Shown piece by piece: positions 1 through 12,388 of a stretch of DNA of 64,000 bases; position 1 is the stretch's first letter, and every line of letters starts with the position of its first letter. The stretch comes from Bartonella sp. B1099 (GTDB lineage: Bacteria; Pseudomonadota; Alphaproteobacteria; Rhizobiales; Rhizobiaceae). The notes under the pieces were generated by a model, which was given only the letters and a program-made list of their open reading frames with translations, did no database searches and had not been told where the DNA came from. The stretch spans positions 1,334,001-1,398,000 of the forward strand of contig NZ_CALYLN010000001.1 of NCBI RefSeq assembly GCF_944801835.1, in the 5' to 3' direction. Both the position numbers and the translations under genes were made by a program.

Positions 1-12
1 AGGCAGATTATT

Positions 13-441
13 ATGGCAAAAAAAAGTATAGGTCAGCTCAAGTTGCAGGTTCCTGCAGGGGCTGCTACTCCATCTCCACCGATTGGTCCGGCTCTTGGGC
101 AACGTGGTATTAATATCATGGAATTTTGTAAGGCGTTTAATGCAGCAACACAAGAAATGGAAAAGGGAGCACCGATTCCAGTTGTTATTACGTATTACCA
201 AGATAAGTCTTTCACGTTTTCTCTTAAGACACCTCCTGTATCGTTCTTTTTAAAGAAGGAGGCACAACTGAAATCTGGTTCAAAAGAGCCTGGTAAGGTG
301 TCTGTAGGAAGTATCTCTCGCGATAAAATTCGTTCGATTGCGGAATCAAAGATGAAAGATCTTAATGCGAATGACATTGAGGCGGCAATGCGTATGGTTG
401 AGGGTTCTGCACGCTCGATGGGCTTAGAAGTGGTGGGCTAA
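13..441 (+). CDS. rplK: 50S ribosomal protein L11
   Basis: L11 binds the GTPase-associated centre of 23S rRNA together with L10 and the L7/L12 stalk. The 142-residue length is normal for the family. The N-terminal domain carries the conserved proline-rich stretch [19 protein letters not shown] (about residues 15-33), the segment near the thiostrepton-binding site, followed by [10 protein letters not shown]. The C-terminal RNA-binding domain ends in [17 protein letters not shown]. The start is ATG only 12 bases into the window, so upstream signals are cut off. It lies 4 bp from rplA, as in the usual rplKA unit. No anomaly was seen. Confidence 0.98.
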   Translation: MAKKSIGQLKLQVPAGAATPSPPIGPALGQRGINIMEFCKAFNAATQEMEKGAPIPVVITYYQDKSFTFSLKTPPVSFFLKKEAQLKSGSKEPGKVSVGSISRDKIRSIAESKMKDLNANDIEAAMRMVEGSARSMGLEVVG

Positions 442-445
442 TATT

Positions 446-1150
446 ATGGCAAAAGTAGCAAAGAGAATAAAAAATATCCGAAAAGATATTGAGTTTAATG
501 AACTTTACGCTTTAAAAGACGCTGTTTCAATGGTCAAGGAGCGTGCCGTAGCTAAGTTTGATGAAACAATTGAAATTTCAATGAACTTGGGTGTTGATCC
601 TCGTCATGCTGATCAGATGGTTCGAGGTGTTGCTCATTTGCCTAATGGGACGGGACGAAATATTCGTGTTGCCGTTTTTGCTCGTGGAGATAAGGCTGAG
701 GAAGCTAAGGCAGCAGGAGCGGATGTTGTGGGGGCTGAAGATTTGTTTGAAAGCATTAATAGGGGGGTGATTGACTTTGATCGTTGTATTGCAACACCAG
801 ACATGATGCCTCTTGTTGGTCGTCTTGGTAAGATTCTTGGTCCACGCAGTTTGATGCCAAATCCAAAAGTTGGGACTGTAACACTTGATGTTGCTGGTGC
901 TGTCAAGGCTTCTAAAGGTGGTGCTGTCGAGTTTCGTGTTGAAAAAGCAGGGATTGTGCATGCTGGTATTGGGAAGGCTTCTTTTGGCGTTGAAAAAATC
1001 GTAGAAAATATTAAAGCCTTTGCAAGTGCAGTTATTAAAGCGAAACCGCAAGGTGCAAAAGGTGAGTATATTAAACGCGTTGCTGTTTCTTCAACGATGG
1101 GGGTTGGTGTTAAAGTTGATCCAGCGACGGTTCGTTCAGAGTCAGTATAA
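446..1150 (+). CDS. rplA: 50S ribosomal protein L1
   Basis: L1 binds 23S rRNA at the E-site stalk and, in characterised bacteria, represses its own operon by binding the mRNA leader. The 234 aa show typical L1 landmarks: [19 protein letters not shown] near the N terminus, [12 protein letters not shown], and [20 protein letters not shown] sequence (here [17 protein letters not shown]). The gene starts at ATG 4 bp after the rplK stop, so the two are probably translationally coupled. About 360 bp of untranslated leader follows before rplJ. Confidence 0.98.
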   Translation: MAKVAKRIKNIRKDIEFNELYALKDAVSMVKERAVAKFDETIEISMNLGVDPRHADQMVRGVAHLPNGTGRNIRVAVFARGDKAEEAKAAGADVVGAEDLFESINRGVIDFDRCIATPDMMPLVGRLGKILGPRSLMPNPKVGTVTLDVAGAVKASKGGAVEFRVEKAGIVHAGIGKASFGVEKIVENIKAFASAVIKAKPQGAKGEYIKRVAVSSTMGVGVKVDPATVRSESV

Positions 1151-1254
1151 GCTGATTTGTAATTTTTTTGAGGTAAGTGACGATCAAAATTATATTTTAA
1201 GTGTCGGTTTTATCCGGCATTTAGCCATCTAAGCTTTATAGGGCTTAGGTTATA

Positions 1255-1509
1255 CCGGAAGAAATTCCGGAATATCCTGTCCGAGATTGTAGGTGATACT
1301 ATTTAAAGTATCTTAATCAAAAAAAACCTGCATGAGACTGGGGTAAAAACTGAGAGTTAAAAGACTTAAAGGGTTTGAGCCAAGGTTGCCTTTGAATGCT
1401 GTGCGTGAAAAAGGGGACAGGATCCTCGTCGGTGACATGAAATATTTTATGTTATCAAAGGTAACCAACAGGTTTGTTTTAAAATAAATCTGTTAAATGG
1501 AGAGAGACA
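1255..1509 (+). promoter_or_regulatory. Putative L10 (rplJL) mRNA leader
   Basis: The 359 bp between rplA and rplJ contain no credible gene. A hairpin CCGGAA/TTCCGG (1255-1260 with 1265-1270) and a further structured-looking stretch (about 1328-1440, with GGGGACAGGATCC and GTCGGTGACATG) precede rplJ. In many bacteria this position holds the leader bound by the L10-L7/L12 complex, which represses rplJL translation. The assignment rests on position and length; no covariance-model search was possible. Confidence 0.5.
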
Positions 1510-2028
1510 GTGAATAGAGCGGAAAAACGCGAATTTGTTACATGGCTTAACGAGGCTTTTCAAAAGTCTGGTTCTGTTGTTGTTGCACATTATTCCGGTC
1601 TGACAGTTTCACAGATGAACGATTTGCGTTCGAAAATGGGTGAAGCTGGCGGTGCCGTCAAAGTCGCCAAAAACCGTCTTGCTAAAATCGCTCTTCAGGG
1701 CACGGAATCTGAATCGATAATGGGTTTGTTTACAGGACAAACACTTATTGCTTATTCAGAAGATCCAATCACAGCACCAAAGGTTGCTGTTGATTTTGCA
1801 AAAAGCAATGACAAATTTGTCATCCTTGGCGGTTCAATGGGTGCAACAAGTTTAACTATAGATGCTGTGAAGTCATTGGCTTCGTTGCCTTCATTAAACG
1901 AGTTGCGGGCAAAACTTGTAGGTATGATTTCTACTCCTGCAACCCGTATTGCACAGGTTGTTAATGCACCTGGCGGTCAGGTTGCACGTGTCATTGGCGC
2001 ATATGCTCAGGAGGATAAGGCGGCTTAA
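1510..2028 (+). CDS. rplJ: 50S ribosomal protein L10
   Basis: L10 forms the base of the ribosomal stalk and carries the L7/L12 dimers on its C-terminal helix. The 172 aa contain the conserved N-terminal block (residues 1-50, with [20 protein letters not shown]), the [13 protein letters not shown] rRNA-binding segment and an alanine-rich C-terminal helix. Translation starts at a GTG preceded by GGAGAGAG at 1499-1506. The next upstream ATG in frame would not improve conservation. It is followed by rplL after 99 bp and is probably autoregulated through the leader upstream. Confidence 0.98.
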   Translation: MNRAEKREFVTWLNEAFQKSGSVVVAHYSGLTVSQMNDLRSKMGEAGGAVKVAKNRLAKIALQGTESESIMGLFTGQTLIAYSEDPITAPKVAVDFAKSNDKFVILGGSMGATSLTIDAVKSLASLPSLNELRAKLVGMISTPATRIAQVVNAPGGQVARVIGAYAQEDKAA

Positions 2029-2127
2029 GGCTGTTTATTCACGTTGATGGAAAAGCTTTCATGTTTTTCTGTTTTTTTGAATAAGTTTTAATAATGGTTC
2101 AAATCTTTTAATTAAAGGAATTTAAAA

Positions 2128-2499
2128 ATGGCTGATCTAGCGAAGATCGTAGAAGACCTTTCTAATCTAACTCTTTTGGAAGCTGCTGAGCTTTCTAAGT
2201 TACTTGAAGAAAAGTGGGGTGTTTCGGCTGCTGCTCCTGTAGCCGTCGCTGCTGTTGCTGGTGCTGCTGCTCCAGCTGCTGAAGAAAAAACAGAATTTGA
2301 TGTTATTCTTGTTGAAGGTGGCGCGCAAAAAATTAATGTTATTAAAGAAGTTCGTGCCCTTACTGGACTTGGTCTTAAAGAAGCGAAAGATCTGGTTGAA
2401 GGAGCCCCTAAGCCTATTAAAGAAGGGGCTTCTAAAGAAGAAGCAGAGAAAATTAAATCTCAACTTGAGGCAGCTGGTGCTAAAGTTGAACTTAAATAA
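2128..2499 (+). CDS. rplL: 50S ribosomal protein L7/L12
   Basis: This is the multi-copy stalk protein that recruits and activates translational GTPases. The 123 aa show an N-terminal dimerisation domain ([22 protein letters not shown]), an alanine/proline-rich hinge (about residues 36-52), and the C-terminal factor-binding domain with [21 protein letters not shown] and [12 protein letters not shown] ribosome binding site (AAGGAATT) precedes the ATG. The gene ends 11 bp before a strong hairpin that separates it from rpoB. Confidence 0.98.
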   Translation: MADLAKIVEDLSNLTLLEAAELSKLLEEKWGVSAAAPVAVAAVAGAAAPAAEEKTEFDVILVEGGAQKINVIKEVRALTGLGLKEAKDLVEGAPKPIKEGASKEEAEKIKSQLEAAGAKVELK

Positions 2500-2509
2500 A
2501 TTTAATTTT

Positions 2510-2545
2510 ATCGGCGGACATTTATGTTCGCCGATTTTCTTTCTC
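2510..2545 (+). terminator. rplL-rpoB intergenic hairpin (attenuator-like)
   Basis: An 11-bp stem, ATCGGCGGACA (2510-2520) with TGTTCGCCGAT (2525-2535), has a single G-U pair and a 4-nt loop, and is followed by a T-rich run. In E. coli a partial terminator in the same place lowers rpoBC expression relative to ribosomal proteins. An equivalent role here is inferred. The 240 bp from here to rpoB hold no convincing gene. Confidence 0.75.
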
Positions 2546-2786
2546 TAAAAAGAGGAAAAGTAATGAGTAAAAAAACCTTTTACCAACGGTCTAATCGCAA
2601 TAGTGGGTATAGGGTTTGGCTACTCATCCCTTATCATAGAGTCAAGTCAATGAAAGGCTTGTCTTGGTGGGGAAAGTCAACGATGCTCATTATTGGGTGT
2701 CAGGTGAACTGGTCTGCATATGCAGGTTAATGATGTAAGGCTTTCAAGGTTGGTCTACCTTGAAGAGTAAGGATCAAGGAGCGATG

Positions 2787-5700
2787 ATGGCTCAGACTCA
2801 CGCAATGATGTCTCAATTCAATGGTCGTAAGCGGGTACGCAAATTTTTTGGTAAGATTCCTGAAGTAGCAGAGATGCCGAATCTTATTGAGGTTCAAAAA
2901 GCGTCATATGATCAGTTTCTCATGGTTGAGGAACCGAAAGGTGGACGACCAGATGAAGGCTTGCAAGCTGTTTTTAAATCGGTATTTCCTATTTCCGATT
3001 TTTCCGGTACAGCTATGCTTGAGTTTGTTGGTTATGAATTTGATTTACCGAAATTTGATGTTGAAGAATGTCGTCAACGTGATTTAACTTATGCAGCCCC
3101 ATTGAAGGTGATATTACGTTTGATTGTTTTTGATGTTGATGAGGATACTGGCTCCAAAGATATCAAAGACATTAAAGAGCAGGGCGTTTATATGGGCGAT
3201 ATGCCTTTAATGACGGCCAATGGTACCTTTATTGTTAATGGTACGGAGCGCGTTATTGTTTCTCAGATGCATCGTTCTCCTGGTGTCTTTTTTGATCATG
3301 ATAAGGGCAAGTCTCATTCATCAGGAAAACTTCTTTTTGCTGCTCGTGTTATTCCGTATCGTGGTTCTTGGCTGGATATTGAATTCGATGCTAAGGACAT
3401 CATTTATGCGCGTATTGATCGGCGGCGCAAGATACCTGTTACCAGTCTGTTAATGGCATTAGGTATGGATGCCTCAGATATTTTATCGACGTTTTACGAT
3501 AAAGTGACTTATGAGCGTGATGGAGAAGGATGGCGTGTTCCTTATTCTGTTGATCGCTTTAAAGGAATGAAGCTCATTTCTGACCTTATAGATGCAAAGA
3601 GTGGTGAAGTTGTTGCGGAAGCTGGTAAAAAACTGACAGTTCGTACTGCGAAGTCTTTGGCAGAAAAAGGCCTCAAGGCGGTTAAAGTTAGTGAAGATGA
3701 TTTATTAGGGTGTTATCTTGCTGAAGATATCGTCAATTATGAAACAGGTGAGATTTACCTTGAAGCGGGCGATGAAATTGACGAAAAAGTATTAAAAATT
3801 TTGCTTGATGTTAGTGCTGATCAAATTAATATCCTTGATATTGATCACATGAACATTGGTGCCTATATCCGCAATACTTTAAAGGTGGATAAAAATGAAA
3901 GTCGACAGGATGCATTATTTGATATTTACCGAGTAATGCGTCCAGGAGAGCCTCCCACAATCGATACAGCAGAAGCAATGTTTCATTCATTGTTTTTTGA
4001 TCCAGAGCGTTATGATCTTTCAGCTGTTGGACGTGTTAAGATGAATTTGCGTATGGATCTTGATTGTCCAGATACCGTCCGCGTTTTACGTCAAGAGGAT
4101 ATTCTTGCTGTTGTTAAGATGTTGGTTGAGTTGCGTGATGGTCGTGGTGAAATCGATGATATTGATAATCTTGGCAATCGTCGTGTTCGCTCCGTTGGGG
4201 AGTTGATGGAAAATCAATATCGCATTGGTCTCCTTCGTATGGAGCGCGCGATAAAAGAACGTATGTCATCGGTTGAAATTGATACAGTGATGCCGCAGGA
4301 TTTAATCAATGCAAAACCTGCAGCAGCAGCCGTTCGTGAATTTTTTGGATCTTCACAATTGTCGCAATTTATGGATCAAACCAATCCATTGTCGGAAATC
4401 ACCCATAAGCGCCGTCTTTCTGCTCTTGGTCCAGGGGGATTGACTCGTGAGCGTGCGGGTTTTGAAGTTCGTGACGTCCATCCTACGCATTATGGTCGTA
4501 TTTGTCCGATTGAAACACCAGAAGGCCCCAATATTGGTCTCATTAACTCCTTAGCAACATTTGCTCGGGTTAACAAATATGGCTTTATTGAAAGTCCATA
4601 TCGTAAAATTATTGACGGTAAAGTCACCAAAGAAGTTATTTATCTTTCAGCGATGGAAGAAGCAAAGCATTATGTTGCTCAAGCGAATTCTTCATTAGAT
4701 AGTGAAGGTCGTTTTATAGAAGAGTTTGTTGTTTGTCGTCATGCTGGTGAAGTTTTAATGGCACCGCGCGATCATGTTGATTTGATGGATGTTTCACCAA
4801 AACAGTTGGTTTCAGTCGCAGCCGCACTTATTCCGTTTTTAGAAAATGATGATGCGAATCGTGCGCTTATGGGATCGAACATGCAGCGTCAGGCAGTGCC
4901 TCTTGTGCGCGCTGAAGCGCCATTTGTTGGGACTGGCATGGAATCCGTTGTTGCACGCGATTCAGGAGCTGCGGTCAGCGCAAAACGGAGTGGTATTGTT
5001 GATCAAGTGGATGCGACCCGTATTGTTATTCGTGCAACAGAAGATTTAGATCCTTCAAAATCGGGCGTTGATATTTACCGTTTACAAAAATTTCAGCGTT
5101 CTAATCAGTCCACTTGTATTAATCAGCGCCCTCTTGTGCATGTTGGTGATCGGGTAGAGAAGGGTGATATCATTGCGGATGGTCCATCCACGGATCTGGG
5201 TGATTTGGCTCTTGGGCGGAATGTTCTTGTCGCCTTTATGCCTTGGAATGGATACAACTATGAAGATTCCATTTTGTTATCTGAGCGCATTGTTGCGGAT
5301 GATGTGTTTACTTCAATTCATATTGAGGAATTTGAAGTTGCAGCACGTGATACAAAACTTGGGCCTGAGGAAATTACCCGCGATATTCCCAACGTTGCGG
5401 AAGAAGCCTTAAGGAATCTTGACGAAGCTGGCATTATTTATATTGGTGCTGAAGTTCAACCGGGTGATATTTTGGTTGGAAAGATTACACCAAAGGGTGA
5501 AAGTCCCATGACGCCAGAAGAAAAGCTTCTGCGTGCAATTTTTGGTGAAAAAGCATCAGATGTTCGCGACACTTCTATGCGTATGCCTCCTGGGACGTTT
5601 GGTACTGTCGTTGAGGTTCGCGTTTTTAATCGCCATGGAGTGGAAAAAGATGAGCGTGCTATGGCCATTGAACGTGAAGAAATTGAGCGTTTAGCAAAAG

Positions 5701-6938
5701 ACCGTGATGATGAACAGTCGATTCTTGATCGCAATGTTTATGCGCGTCTTACCGATATGTTAACAGGTAAAGTCGCTGTAGAAGGTCCGAAAGGCTTTTC
5801 GGAGAGCAAAAAGCTTGATAGTACGGTAATGGGGCGTTATCCACGTTCGCAGTGGTGGCAATTTGCAGTTGAGGATGAAAAGCTTCAAAATGAAATTGAA
5901 GCTTTGCGCAAGCAATATGATGAATCAAAAGAAGCATTACAACGTCGCTTTATGGATAAAGTTGAAAAGGTCCAAAGAGGTGATGAAATGCCTCCTGGTG
6001 TCATGAAAATGGTAAAGGTTTTTGTGGCTGTGAAGCGCAAAATCCAACCAGGTGATAAGATGGCGGGACGTCACGGGAATAAGGGTGTTGTATCACGTAT
6101 TCTACCTGTAGAAGATATGCCATTTCTTGAAGATGGAACGCATGCTGACATCGTCTTAAATCCCCTTGGTGTGCCTAGTCGTATGAATGTTGGGCAAATT
6201 CTTGAGACGCACCTTGGTTGGGCATGTGCGGGGATGGGCAAAAAGATTGGTGATTTATTAGAATTATATCAAGAGACAGGAGATATACTTCCTTTACGTC
6301 AACGTATTGAAAATCTTATGCCTGATGATAATCATAATGAACCTGTGCGTCAGTATGATAACGAAAGTCTTTACAAATTGGCACTTCAGATGAAGAAAGG
6401 GGTTTCAATTGCAACGCCTGTTTTTGATGGAGCTCATGAGTCTGATATCAACATGATGCTGGAAGATGCAGGATTGGATAGTTCAGGGCAGGTTACGCTT
6501 TATGATGGTCGTACGGGAGAGCCCTTTGATCGTCCAGTAACGGTGGGGTATATTTACATGTTGAAATTGCATCACCTTGTTGATGATAAGATTCATGCAC
6601 GTTCTATTGGTCCCTACTCACTTGTTACGCAGCAACCATTAGGAGGTAAGGCACAGTTTGGTGGTCAACGTTTTGGTGAAATGGAGGTTTGGGCTCTTGA
6701 AGCTTATGGTGCTGCATATACTTTGCAGGAGATGTTGACAGTAAAATCGGATGATGTCGCTGGTCGGACGAAAGTCTATGAAGCGATTGTGCGTGGTGAT
6801 GATACATTTGAAGCCGGTATCCCTGAGAGCTTTAATGTGTTGGTGAAAGAAATGCGTTCACTTGCTCTCAATGTAGAACTTGATGATGCGCGTGAACTTA
6901 TTGCACAGCGTGTGTTATCTGATACGGCAGAACAATAA
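2787..6938 (+). CDS. rpoB: DNA-directed RNA polymerase subunit beta
   Basis: This is the catalytic-core beta subunit of RNA polymerase. The open frame begins at a TTG at 2760, but the ATG at 2787 (protein starting [20 protein letters not shown]) has AAGGAG at 2776-2781 at proper spacing and gives 1383 aa, the length I expect for this group. The rifampicin region ([20 protein letters not shown], then [12 protein letters not shown]) shows the wild-type Asp, His and Ser at the usual resistance positions, so no classical rifampicin mutation is seen. Other hallmarks are [13 protein letters not shown] and, near the end, [21 protein letters not shown]. It is cotranscribed with rpoC. Confidence 0.98.
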   Translation: MAQTHAMMSQFNGRKRVRKFFGKIPEVAEMPNLIEVQKASYDQFLMVEEPKGGRPDEGLQAVFKSVFPISDFSGTAMLEFVGYEFDLPKFDVEECRQRDLTYAAPLKVILRLIVFDVDEDTGSKDIKDIKEQGVYMGDMPLMTANGTFIVNGTERVIVSQMHRSPGVFFDHDKGKSHSSGKLLFAARVIPYRGSWLDIEFDAKDIIYARIDRRRKIPVTSLLMALGMDASDILSTFYDKVTYERDGEGWRVPYSVDRFKGMKLISDLIDAKSGEVVAEAGKKLTVRTAKSLAEKGLKAVKVSEDDLLGCYLAEDIVNYETGEIYLEAGDEIDEKVLKILLDVSADQINILDIDHMNIGAYIRNTLKVDKNESRQDALFDIYRVMRPGEPPTIDTAEAMFHSLFFDPERYDLSAVGRVKMNLRMDLDCPDTVRVLRQEDILAVVKMLVELRDGRGEIDDIDNLGNRRVRSVGELMENQYRIGLLRMERAIKERMSSVEIDTVMPQDLINAKPAAAAVREFFGSSQLSQFMDQTNPLSEITHKRRLSALGPGGLTRERAGFEVRDVHPTHYGRICPIETPEGPNIGLINSLATFARVNKYGFIESPYRKIIDGKVTKEVIYLSAMEEAKHYVAQANSSLDSEGRFIEEFVVCRHAGEVLMAPRDHVDLMDVSPKQLVSVAAALIPFLENDDANRALMGSNMQRQAVPLVRAEAPFVGTGMESVVARDSGAAVSAKRSGIVDQVDATRIVIRATEDLDPSKSGVDIYRLQKFQRSNQSTCINQRPLVHVGDRVEKGDIIADGPSTDLGDLALGRNVLVAFMPWNGYNYEDSILLSERIVADDVFTSIHIEEFEVAARDTKLGPEEITRDIPNVAEEALRNLDEAGIIYIGAEVQPGDILVGKITPKGESPMTPEEKLLRAIFGEKASDVRDTSMRMPPGTFGTVVEVRVFNRHGVEKDERAMAIEREEIERLAKDRDDEQSILDRNVYARLTDMLTGKVAVEGPKGFSESKKLDSTVMGRYPRSQWWQFAVEDEKLQNEIEALRKQYDESKEALQRRFMDKVEKVQRGDEMPPGVMKMVKVFVAVKRKIQPGDKMAGRHGNKGVVSRILPVEDMPFLEDGTHADIVLNPLGVPSRMNVGQILETHLGWACAGMGKKIGDLLELYQETGDILPLRQRIENLMPDDNHNEPVRQYDNESLYKLALQMKKGVSIATPVFDGAHESDINMMLEDAGLDSSGQVTLYDGRTGEPFDRPVTVGYIYMLKLHHLVDDKIHARSIGPYSLVTQQPLGGKAQFGGQRFGEMEVWALEAYGAAYTLQEMLTVKSDDVAGRTKVYEAIVRGDDTFEAGIPESFNVLVKEMRSLALNVELDDARELIAQRVLSDTAEQ

Positions 6939-7107
6939 TCCAAGGAGCGCACGAGAAAAAGGTTGCGCTCTGATTACTTTAAGAGGCTCAATAACCTTAT
7001 TTAAGGTCTACAGATCATTTTTGAAAGTAAATGTGTTTTAAAGAAGATCTGTTACAAAATGAATGAGATATTACAACAGGTTCTAAGAATCTTTGAAGGA
7101 GAACAGC

Positions 7108-10100
7108 ATGAACCACGAGGTCATGAATCTTTTCAATCCTCAAGCGCCAGCGCAAACATTTGACTCTATTCGTATTTCGATTGCGAGTCCTGAGAAAATT
7201 TTGTCTTGGTCATATGGTGAGATTAAGAAGCCTGAGACTATTAATTATCGGACTTTTAAACCAGAGCGTGATGGTCTTTTTTGTGCACGTATATTTGGCC
7301 CGATTAAAGACTATGAATGTCTATGCGGTAAATATAAACGCATGAAATATAAGGGGATTCTTTGTGAAAAATGTGGTGTGGAAGTTACTCTTTCGCGCGT
7401 ACGTCGTGAACGTATGGGGCACATTGAGCTGGCAGCGCCTGTTGCGCATATATGGTTCCTTAAATCATTACCAGGCCGTATTTCTACACTTTTAGATTTG
7501 ACTTTAAAAGATATTGAGCGTGTTCTTTATTTCGAGAATTATATTGTAACCGAACCAGGGTTGACCTCTCTTAAGCTCCACCAGCTTCTTTCTGAAGAAG
7601 AATATATGCTGGCGATTGATGAGTTTGGAGAAGATCAGTTTACAGCGATGATTGGCGCTGAAGCTATTTACGAGCTTTTAGCGAGTATGGAGCTCGATAA
7701 AATCGCCAATGATTTACGTCTCGAATTAGCTGAAACAACTTCAGAGTTAAAGCAGAAAAAATTGATTAAACGACTTAAAATCGTTGAAAATTTTCTTGAA
7801 TCTGGGAATAAGCCAGAATGGATGATTATGAAAACAATTCCGGTTATTCCACCGGATTTACGTCCATTGGTTCCGCTTGATGGTGGACGTTTTGCAACAT
7901 CAGATCTCAATGATCTTTATCGTCGTGTTATCAATCGTAATAACCGTTTGAAACGGCTGATTGAATTGCGTGCTCCTGGAATTATTGTGCGTAATGAAAA
8001 GCGTATGGTGCAAGAAGCTGTTGACGCATTGTTTGATAACGGACGGCGTGGGCGTGTGATTACGGGAGCCAATAAACGTCCATTAAAATCTCTTTCAGAT
8101 ATGTTAAAGGGTAAGCAAGGCCGTTTCCGTCAAAATCTACTTGGAAAGCGTGTTGATTACTCGGGTCGTTCTGTTATCGTGACAGGTCCTGAATTAAAGT
8201 TACATCAATGTGGTCTTCCTAAAAAAATGGCCCTTGAATTATTTAAGCCCTTTATTTATGCGCGCCTTGATGCAAAAGGATATTCTTCCACTGTAAAACA
8301 AGCAAAAAAGCTTGTTGAAAAAGAGCATCCAGAAGTTTGGGATATTTTAGATGAGGTTATTCGTGAACATCCTGTTTTACTCAATCGTGCCCCAACATTA
8401 CACCGTCTGGGGATTCAGGCTTTTGAACCTATCTTAATTGAAGGGAAGGCTATCCAACTTCATCCATTGGTATGTACCGCTTTTAATGCGGATTTTGATG
8501 GAGATCAGATGGCGGTTCATGTTCCACTTTCTCTCGAAGCACAGCTTGAAGCCCGTGTTTTGATGATGTCGACCAATAATATTCTTCATCCAGCGAATGG
8601 TGCCCCTATTATTGTTCCATCACAGGATATGGTTCTTGGTCTTTATTATCTCTCAATTGTTTCTGAAAAAGAACCAGGTGAAGGAATGGCTTTTTCTGAT
8701 ATTGGTGAGCTTCATTATGCCTTGGAAAATAAGGTCGTAACGCTTCATACGAAGATTAAAGGCCGTGTTAAGAATATTGGCAAGGATGGAAAAGAAGTTG
8801 CTAAACTTTATGATACGACACCTGGTCGTTTGATTATCGGTGAGCTTTTACCTAAAAATCCAAATATCTCATTTGATATTGTCAATCAAGAAATGACAAA
8901 AAAGAATATTTCTAAAATGATTGATCACGTTTATCGCCACTGTGGACAAAAAGAGACGGTTATTTTTTGTGACCGTATTATGCAGCTTGGTTTTTCTTAT
9001 GCTTGTCGTGCAGGAATTTCATTTGGGAAGGATGATATGGTTATTCCTGATAGCAAATCACGTTTGGTCGCAGAAACAGAAGCTTTGGCGAAGGAATACG
9101 AACAGCAATATAATGATGGTTTGATTACACAGGGTGAAAAATATAATAAGGTTGTGGATGCTTGGGGTAAATGTACAGACCGTGTTGCGGATGAAATGAT
9201 GAAGCGAATTCAAGCCGTCGATTTTGATCCTAAAACAGGTCGTCAACGGCCCATGAATTCAATCTATATGATGTCGCACTCTGGTGCTCGTGGTTCAGCT
9301 AACCAGATGAGACAATTGGCTGGTATGCGTGGATTAATGGCAAAACCATCGGGTGAGATTATTGAAACTCCCATTATTTCAAATTTTAAGGAAGGTCTAA
9401 CTGTTAACGAATACTTTAACTCTACCCATGGTGCGCGTAAAGGTCTTGCGGATACTGCGTTAAAAACGGCAAACTCTGGTTATCTCACACGGCGTCTTGT
9501 TGATGTGGCACAGGATGCTATTATTTCAGCCGTTGATTGTGGTACTGCAAAAGGGCTTACGATGCAGCCAATTGTTGATGCAGGACAAATTGTTGCCTCT
9601 CTTGGGCAACGAATTCTTGGTCGTACAGCCCTTGTTGATATTTTACATCCTGTCTCTGGAGAGGTTATTCTTGAAGGTGGATCGATGATTGAGGAGGCTG
9701 ATGTTGCGAAAATTGAAGAAGCCGGAATTCAATCTGTTCAAATTCGTTCTGCTTTAACATGTGAAACACGTCTTGGTGTTTGTGCAAAATGCTATGGTCG
9801 TGATTTGGCACGTGGAACACCGGTTAATCAGGGAGAAGCCGTTGGTGTTATTGCTGCTCAATCCATTGGTGAGCCGGGAACGCAGCTTACTATGCGTACT
9901 TTCCACTTAGGAGGAACTGCACAAGTTGTTGATTCATCGTATTTAGAGGCATCTTATGAAGGTACGGTGGAGATTCGTAATCGTAATGTAGTTCGTAACT
10001 CTGAAGGTCATTTGGTTGTTATGGGGCGTAATATGGCTATCCTTATCAAGGATGAGTTAGGAAAAGAACGCGTTGTGCATCGTGTTAGCTATGGTGCGCA

Positions 10101-11319
10101 TATTTTTGTTGATGATGGTGATGTGGTTAAACGTGGCCAGCGTATAGCAGAATGGGATCCTTATACACGTCCAGTTTTAACGGAAGTTGAAGGTTATGTG
10201 GGTTTTGAGGATATGGTTGATGGTTTATCAGTCACTGAAACAGCTGATGAATCTACAGGGATTACGAAACGTTTGGTGATTGATTGGCGTGCTAATCCAC
10301 GTGGTGCGGAGCTCAAACCAGCCATTATTATCCACGCAGATAAAGAAGGTAAGTCCATTGCTAAATTGTATAAAGGAGGTGAAGCCCGCTATATGATGTC
10401 AGTGGAAACTATTCTTTCTGTTGAGCTTGGTGCTCATGTTAAAGCTGGTGATGTTATTGCTCGTTTGCCAATGGAAAGTGCTAAGACGAAAGATATTACA
10501 GGGGGGCTACCAAGGGTGGCAGAACTTTTTGAAGCGCGTCGTCCAAAGGATCATGCAATTATTGCTGAAGTCAGTGGTACAATTCGCTTTGGTCGTGGTT
10601 ATAAGAATAAACGCCGTATTATTATTGAGCCAAATGATGAAACTCTTGAGCCAGTAGAATATTTGATTCCAAAAGGTAAGTTATTTCACTTCCAAGAAGG
10701 CGATCAAATTGAGAAGGGTGATTATATCCTTGATGGTAATCCAGCCCCTCATGATATCTTAGCGATTAAGGGTGTTGAAGCTTTGGCATCTTATCTTGTT
10801 AATGAGATTCAGGAAGTTTATCGTTTGCAGGGGGTTCTTATCAATGACAAGCATATTGAAGTGATTGTTCGTCAAATGTTGCAAAAGGTTGAAATTACTG
10901 AATCTGGAGATTCTGGTTATATTCCAGGTGACAATGTTGATCGTATTGAACTTGATGAAATCAATGACAATTTGATTGCAGAAGGAAAGAAGCCTGCATC
11001 TGGTAATCCCATTCTTCTTGGAATTACAAAAGCTTCTCTTCAAACGCCTTCTTTTATTTCAGCAGCATCATTTCAGGAAACAACACGTGTTCTGACCGAA
11101 GCAGCGGTTTCTGGTAAAATTGATACTTTGCAAGGACTTAAAGAGAACGTTATTGTCGGTCGTCTTATTCCTGCTGGTACAGGCGGTACGATTTCTCAAA
11201 TCCGTCGTATTGCTGCAGTTCGTGATGATTTGATTGTAGATGAGCAGCGTAAGTCTAGTAATAACGAAGTGGCCAAGGCTATGTTGACAAATATGACAGC
11301 CGAAACCGTTTCTGAATAA
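7108..11319 (+). CDS. rpoC: DNA-directed RNA polymerase subunit beta'
   Basis: This beta' subunit carries the catalytic Mg-binding motif NADFDGDQM (about residues 460-468), the N-terminal zinc finger (CLCGKYK...CEKCGV, about residues 70-90) and the second zinc cluster region ([17 protein letters not shown]). The frame is open from 7093, but the ATG at 7108 follows AAGGAG (7096-7101) and starts with [12 protein letters not shown], giving 1403 aa as in other alphaproteobacteria. It ends the transcription unit; a strong terminator follows 22 bp later. Confidence 0.98.
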   Translation: MNHEVMNLFNPQAPAQTFDSIRISIASPEKILSWSYGEIKKPETINYRTFKPERDGLFCARIFGPIKDYECLCGKYKRMKYKGILCEKCGVEVTLSRVRRERMGHIELAAPVAHIWFLKSLPGRISTLLDLTLKDIERVLYFENYIVTEPGLTSLKLHQLLSEEEYMLAIDEFGEDQFTAMIGAEAIYELLASMELDKIANDLRLELAETTSELKQKKLIKRLKIVENFLESGNKPEWMIMKTIPVIPPDLRPLVPLDGGRFATSDLNDLYRRVINRNNRLKRLIELRAPGIIVRNEKRMVQEAVDALFDNGRRGRVITGANKRPLKSLSDMLKGKQGRFRQNLLGKRVDYSGRSVIVTGPELKLHQCGLPKKMALELFKPFIYARLDAKGYSSTVKQAKKLVEKEHPEVWDILDEVIREHPVLLNRAPTLHRLGIQAFEPILIEGKAIQLHPLVCTAFNADFDGDQMAVHVPLSLEAQLEARVLMMSTNNILHPANGAPIIVPSQDMVLGLYYLSIVSEKEPGEGMAFSDIGELHYALENKVVTLHTKIKGRVKNIGKDGKEVAKLYDTTPGRLIIGELLPKNPNISFDIVNQEMTKKNISKMIDHVYRHCGQKETVIFCDRIMQLGFSYACRAGISFGKDDMVIPDSKSRLVAETEALAKEYEQQYNDGLITQGEKYNKVVDAWGKCTDRVADEMMKRIQAVDFDPKTGRQRPMNSIYMMSHSGARGSANQMRQLAGMRGLMAKPSGEIIETPIISNFKEGLTVNEYFNSTHGARKGLADTALKTANSGYLTRRLVDVAQDAIISAVDCGTAKGLTMQPIVDAGQIVASLGQRILGRTALVDILHPVSGEVILEGGSMIEEADVAKIEEAGIQSVQIRSALTCETRLGVCAKCYGRDLARGTPVNQGEAVGVIAAQSIGEPGTQLTMRTFHLGGTAQVVDSSYLEASYEGTVEIRNRNVVRNSEGHLVVMGRNMAILIKDELGKERVVHRVSYGAHIFVDDGDVVKRGQRIAEWDPYTRPVLTEVEGYVGFEDMVDGLSVTETADESTGITKRLVIDWRANPRGAELKPAIIIHADKEGKSIAKLYKGGEARYMMSVETILSVELGAHVKAGDVIARLPMESAKTKDITGGLPRVAELFEARRPKDHAIIAEVSGTIRFGRGYKNKRRIIIEPNDETLEPVEYLIPKGKLFHFQEGDQIEKGDYILDGNPAPHDILAIKGVEALASYLVNEIQEVYRLQGVLINDKHIEVIVRQMLQKVEITESGDSGYIPGDNVDRIELDEINDNLIAEGKKPASGNPILLGITKASLQTPSFISAASFQETTRVLTEAAVSGKIDTLQGLKENVIVGRLIPAGTGGTISQIRRIAAVRDDLIVDEQRKSSNNEVAKAMLTNMTAETVSE

Positions 11320-11341
11320 TTTAAAGACAACGTCACATAAT

Positions 11342-11378
11342 AAAAAAACGTCTGAATAGAAAGTTCAGACGTTTTTTT
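11342..11378 (+). terminator. Rho-independent terminator after rpoC
   Basis: A long stem AAAAAAACGTCTGAA (11342-11356) pairs with TTCAGACGTTTTTTT (11364-11378) across a 7-nt loop and ends in a T7 run. It lies directly downstream of the rpoC stop and terminates the ribosomal/RNA polymerase operon. Confidence 0.93.
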
Positions 11379-11786
11379 ATCTCGAAATGTAGAAGCTGCA
11401 TATTTCCCAGAATAATCATAAAAAATTATAAGCCGATAGTCGTTTATTATTTTGTAATGATGCTTATTTTTTTTGTTGCTTCATTTTAAAGTTTTCTTAT
11501 TTCTGAAGGCAGTATAGAAAATTCTTTTCAGGATATGTAAAGCCTAAAAGCCATATTTCAAGAAAAAGAGAGGATTATCTATAAGTGAAATAACGATTAA
11601 TTTTGATTTTTTAGAAAATTTTTTGATTGATATTTTCTGCAAAGATTTAAAAAGTCTTATGATGAGAATGCATGTCTTTATATTTTAGAGTATGGGAAAG
11701 TAGAGGATAGGGTTCTTACTAAAGTTTTATAAAAAAAACAGGTATATTTCTTATAACAATGTGCTCTATGAAGACAGAATGATAAA
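11379..11786. other. Intergenic, no gene seen
   Basis: About 400 bp of AT-rich sequence lie between the rpoC terminator and the MerR remnant. No conserved reading frame, RNA gene or clear repeat is visible. It presumably contains the old promoter of the MerR gene. Confidence 0.5.
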
Positions 11787-12175
11787 ATGTACGAATATTA
11801 TTCAATGAGAGAATTGACGCGTGAGTTTTCAATAACAGTTCGGACTTTGCGTTATTATGAAGAAGAAGGGCTTCTTATTCCTTTACGGCGTGGAAGTACG
11901 CGGCTTTATACACAAACGGACCGGTCTATAAGTTAAAACAAATACTACGTGCTAAAAGAGTTAAATTTTCATTGTCTAAAATATTTGAGATGTTGTCTAT
12001 GGTTGGAGATCCACCTGATGATGAGAAAAAGCTTAAGAAGTTAATTGCAGGAATTCATAAAAAGCGAGCTGATTTAAAGAAGATGCAGCATGATATTGAT
12101 GATCTTCTACAGGATTTAGAACGAATTGAGGAGAATTTTTTTGAGAGCTTAGCAGAGTTGGGGGTTAATCGTTAA
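11787..12175 (+). pseudogene. MerR-family regulator, frameshifted
   Basis: The first part (ATG 11787) encodes a MerR winged-helix N terminus: MYEYYSMRELTREFSITVRT, then LRYYEEEGLL and RRGSTRLY. After TQTDR the frame is lost and hits TAA at 11934-11936. The remaining sequence continues in another frame from about 11927 (YKLKQILRAKRVKFSL) through a helical dimerisation region (KKLKKLIAGIHKKRADLKKM) to the stop at 12175. The loss of one base (or gain of two) around 11921-11927 explains this. The family resembles regulators of acyl-CoA or branched-chain catabolism in Rhizobiales. No internal methionine start rebuilds a DNA-binding domain, so the gene is probably dead. Confidence 0.85.
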
Positions 12176-12388
12176 TTATGAAATTTATTTCATCTATTTT
12201 TGGAAAATTTTCTTTCTATTAAAAGAGACAGGTTATGCTATCCTAATAGGTAGATGGTCTTTAATGCTGCGTGAAATGTGTAAGTCATTTGAAAAAATAG
12301 AGCATGCGCAAAAAGCAGCAAAGGTATTTTCGCAATATATTGTCCTTAATAAGCAAAAAATATTTTTCAATTAAAGAAAGTAAAGACA

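Noticed and set aside
2524..2730. 68-codon frame between rplL and rpoB
   Set aside because: It starts inside the terminator hairpin and shows no recognisable protein features; the region is better explained as untranslated leader.
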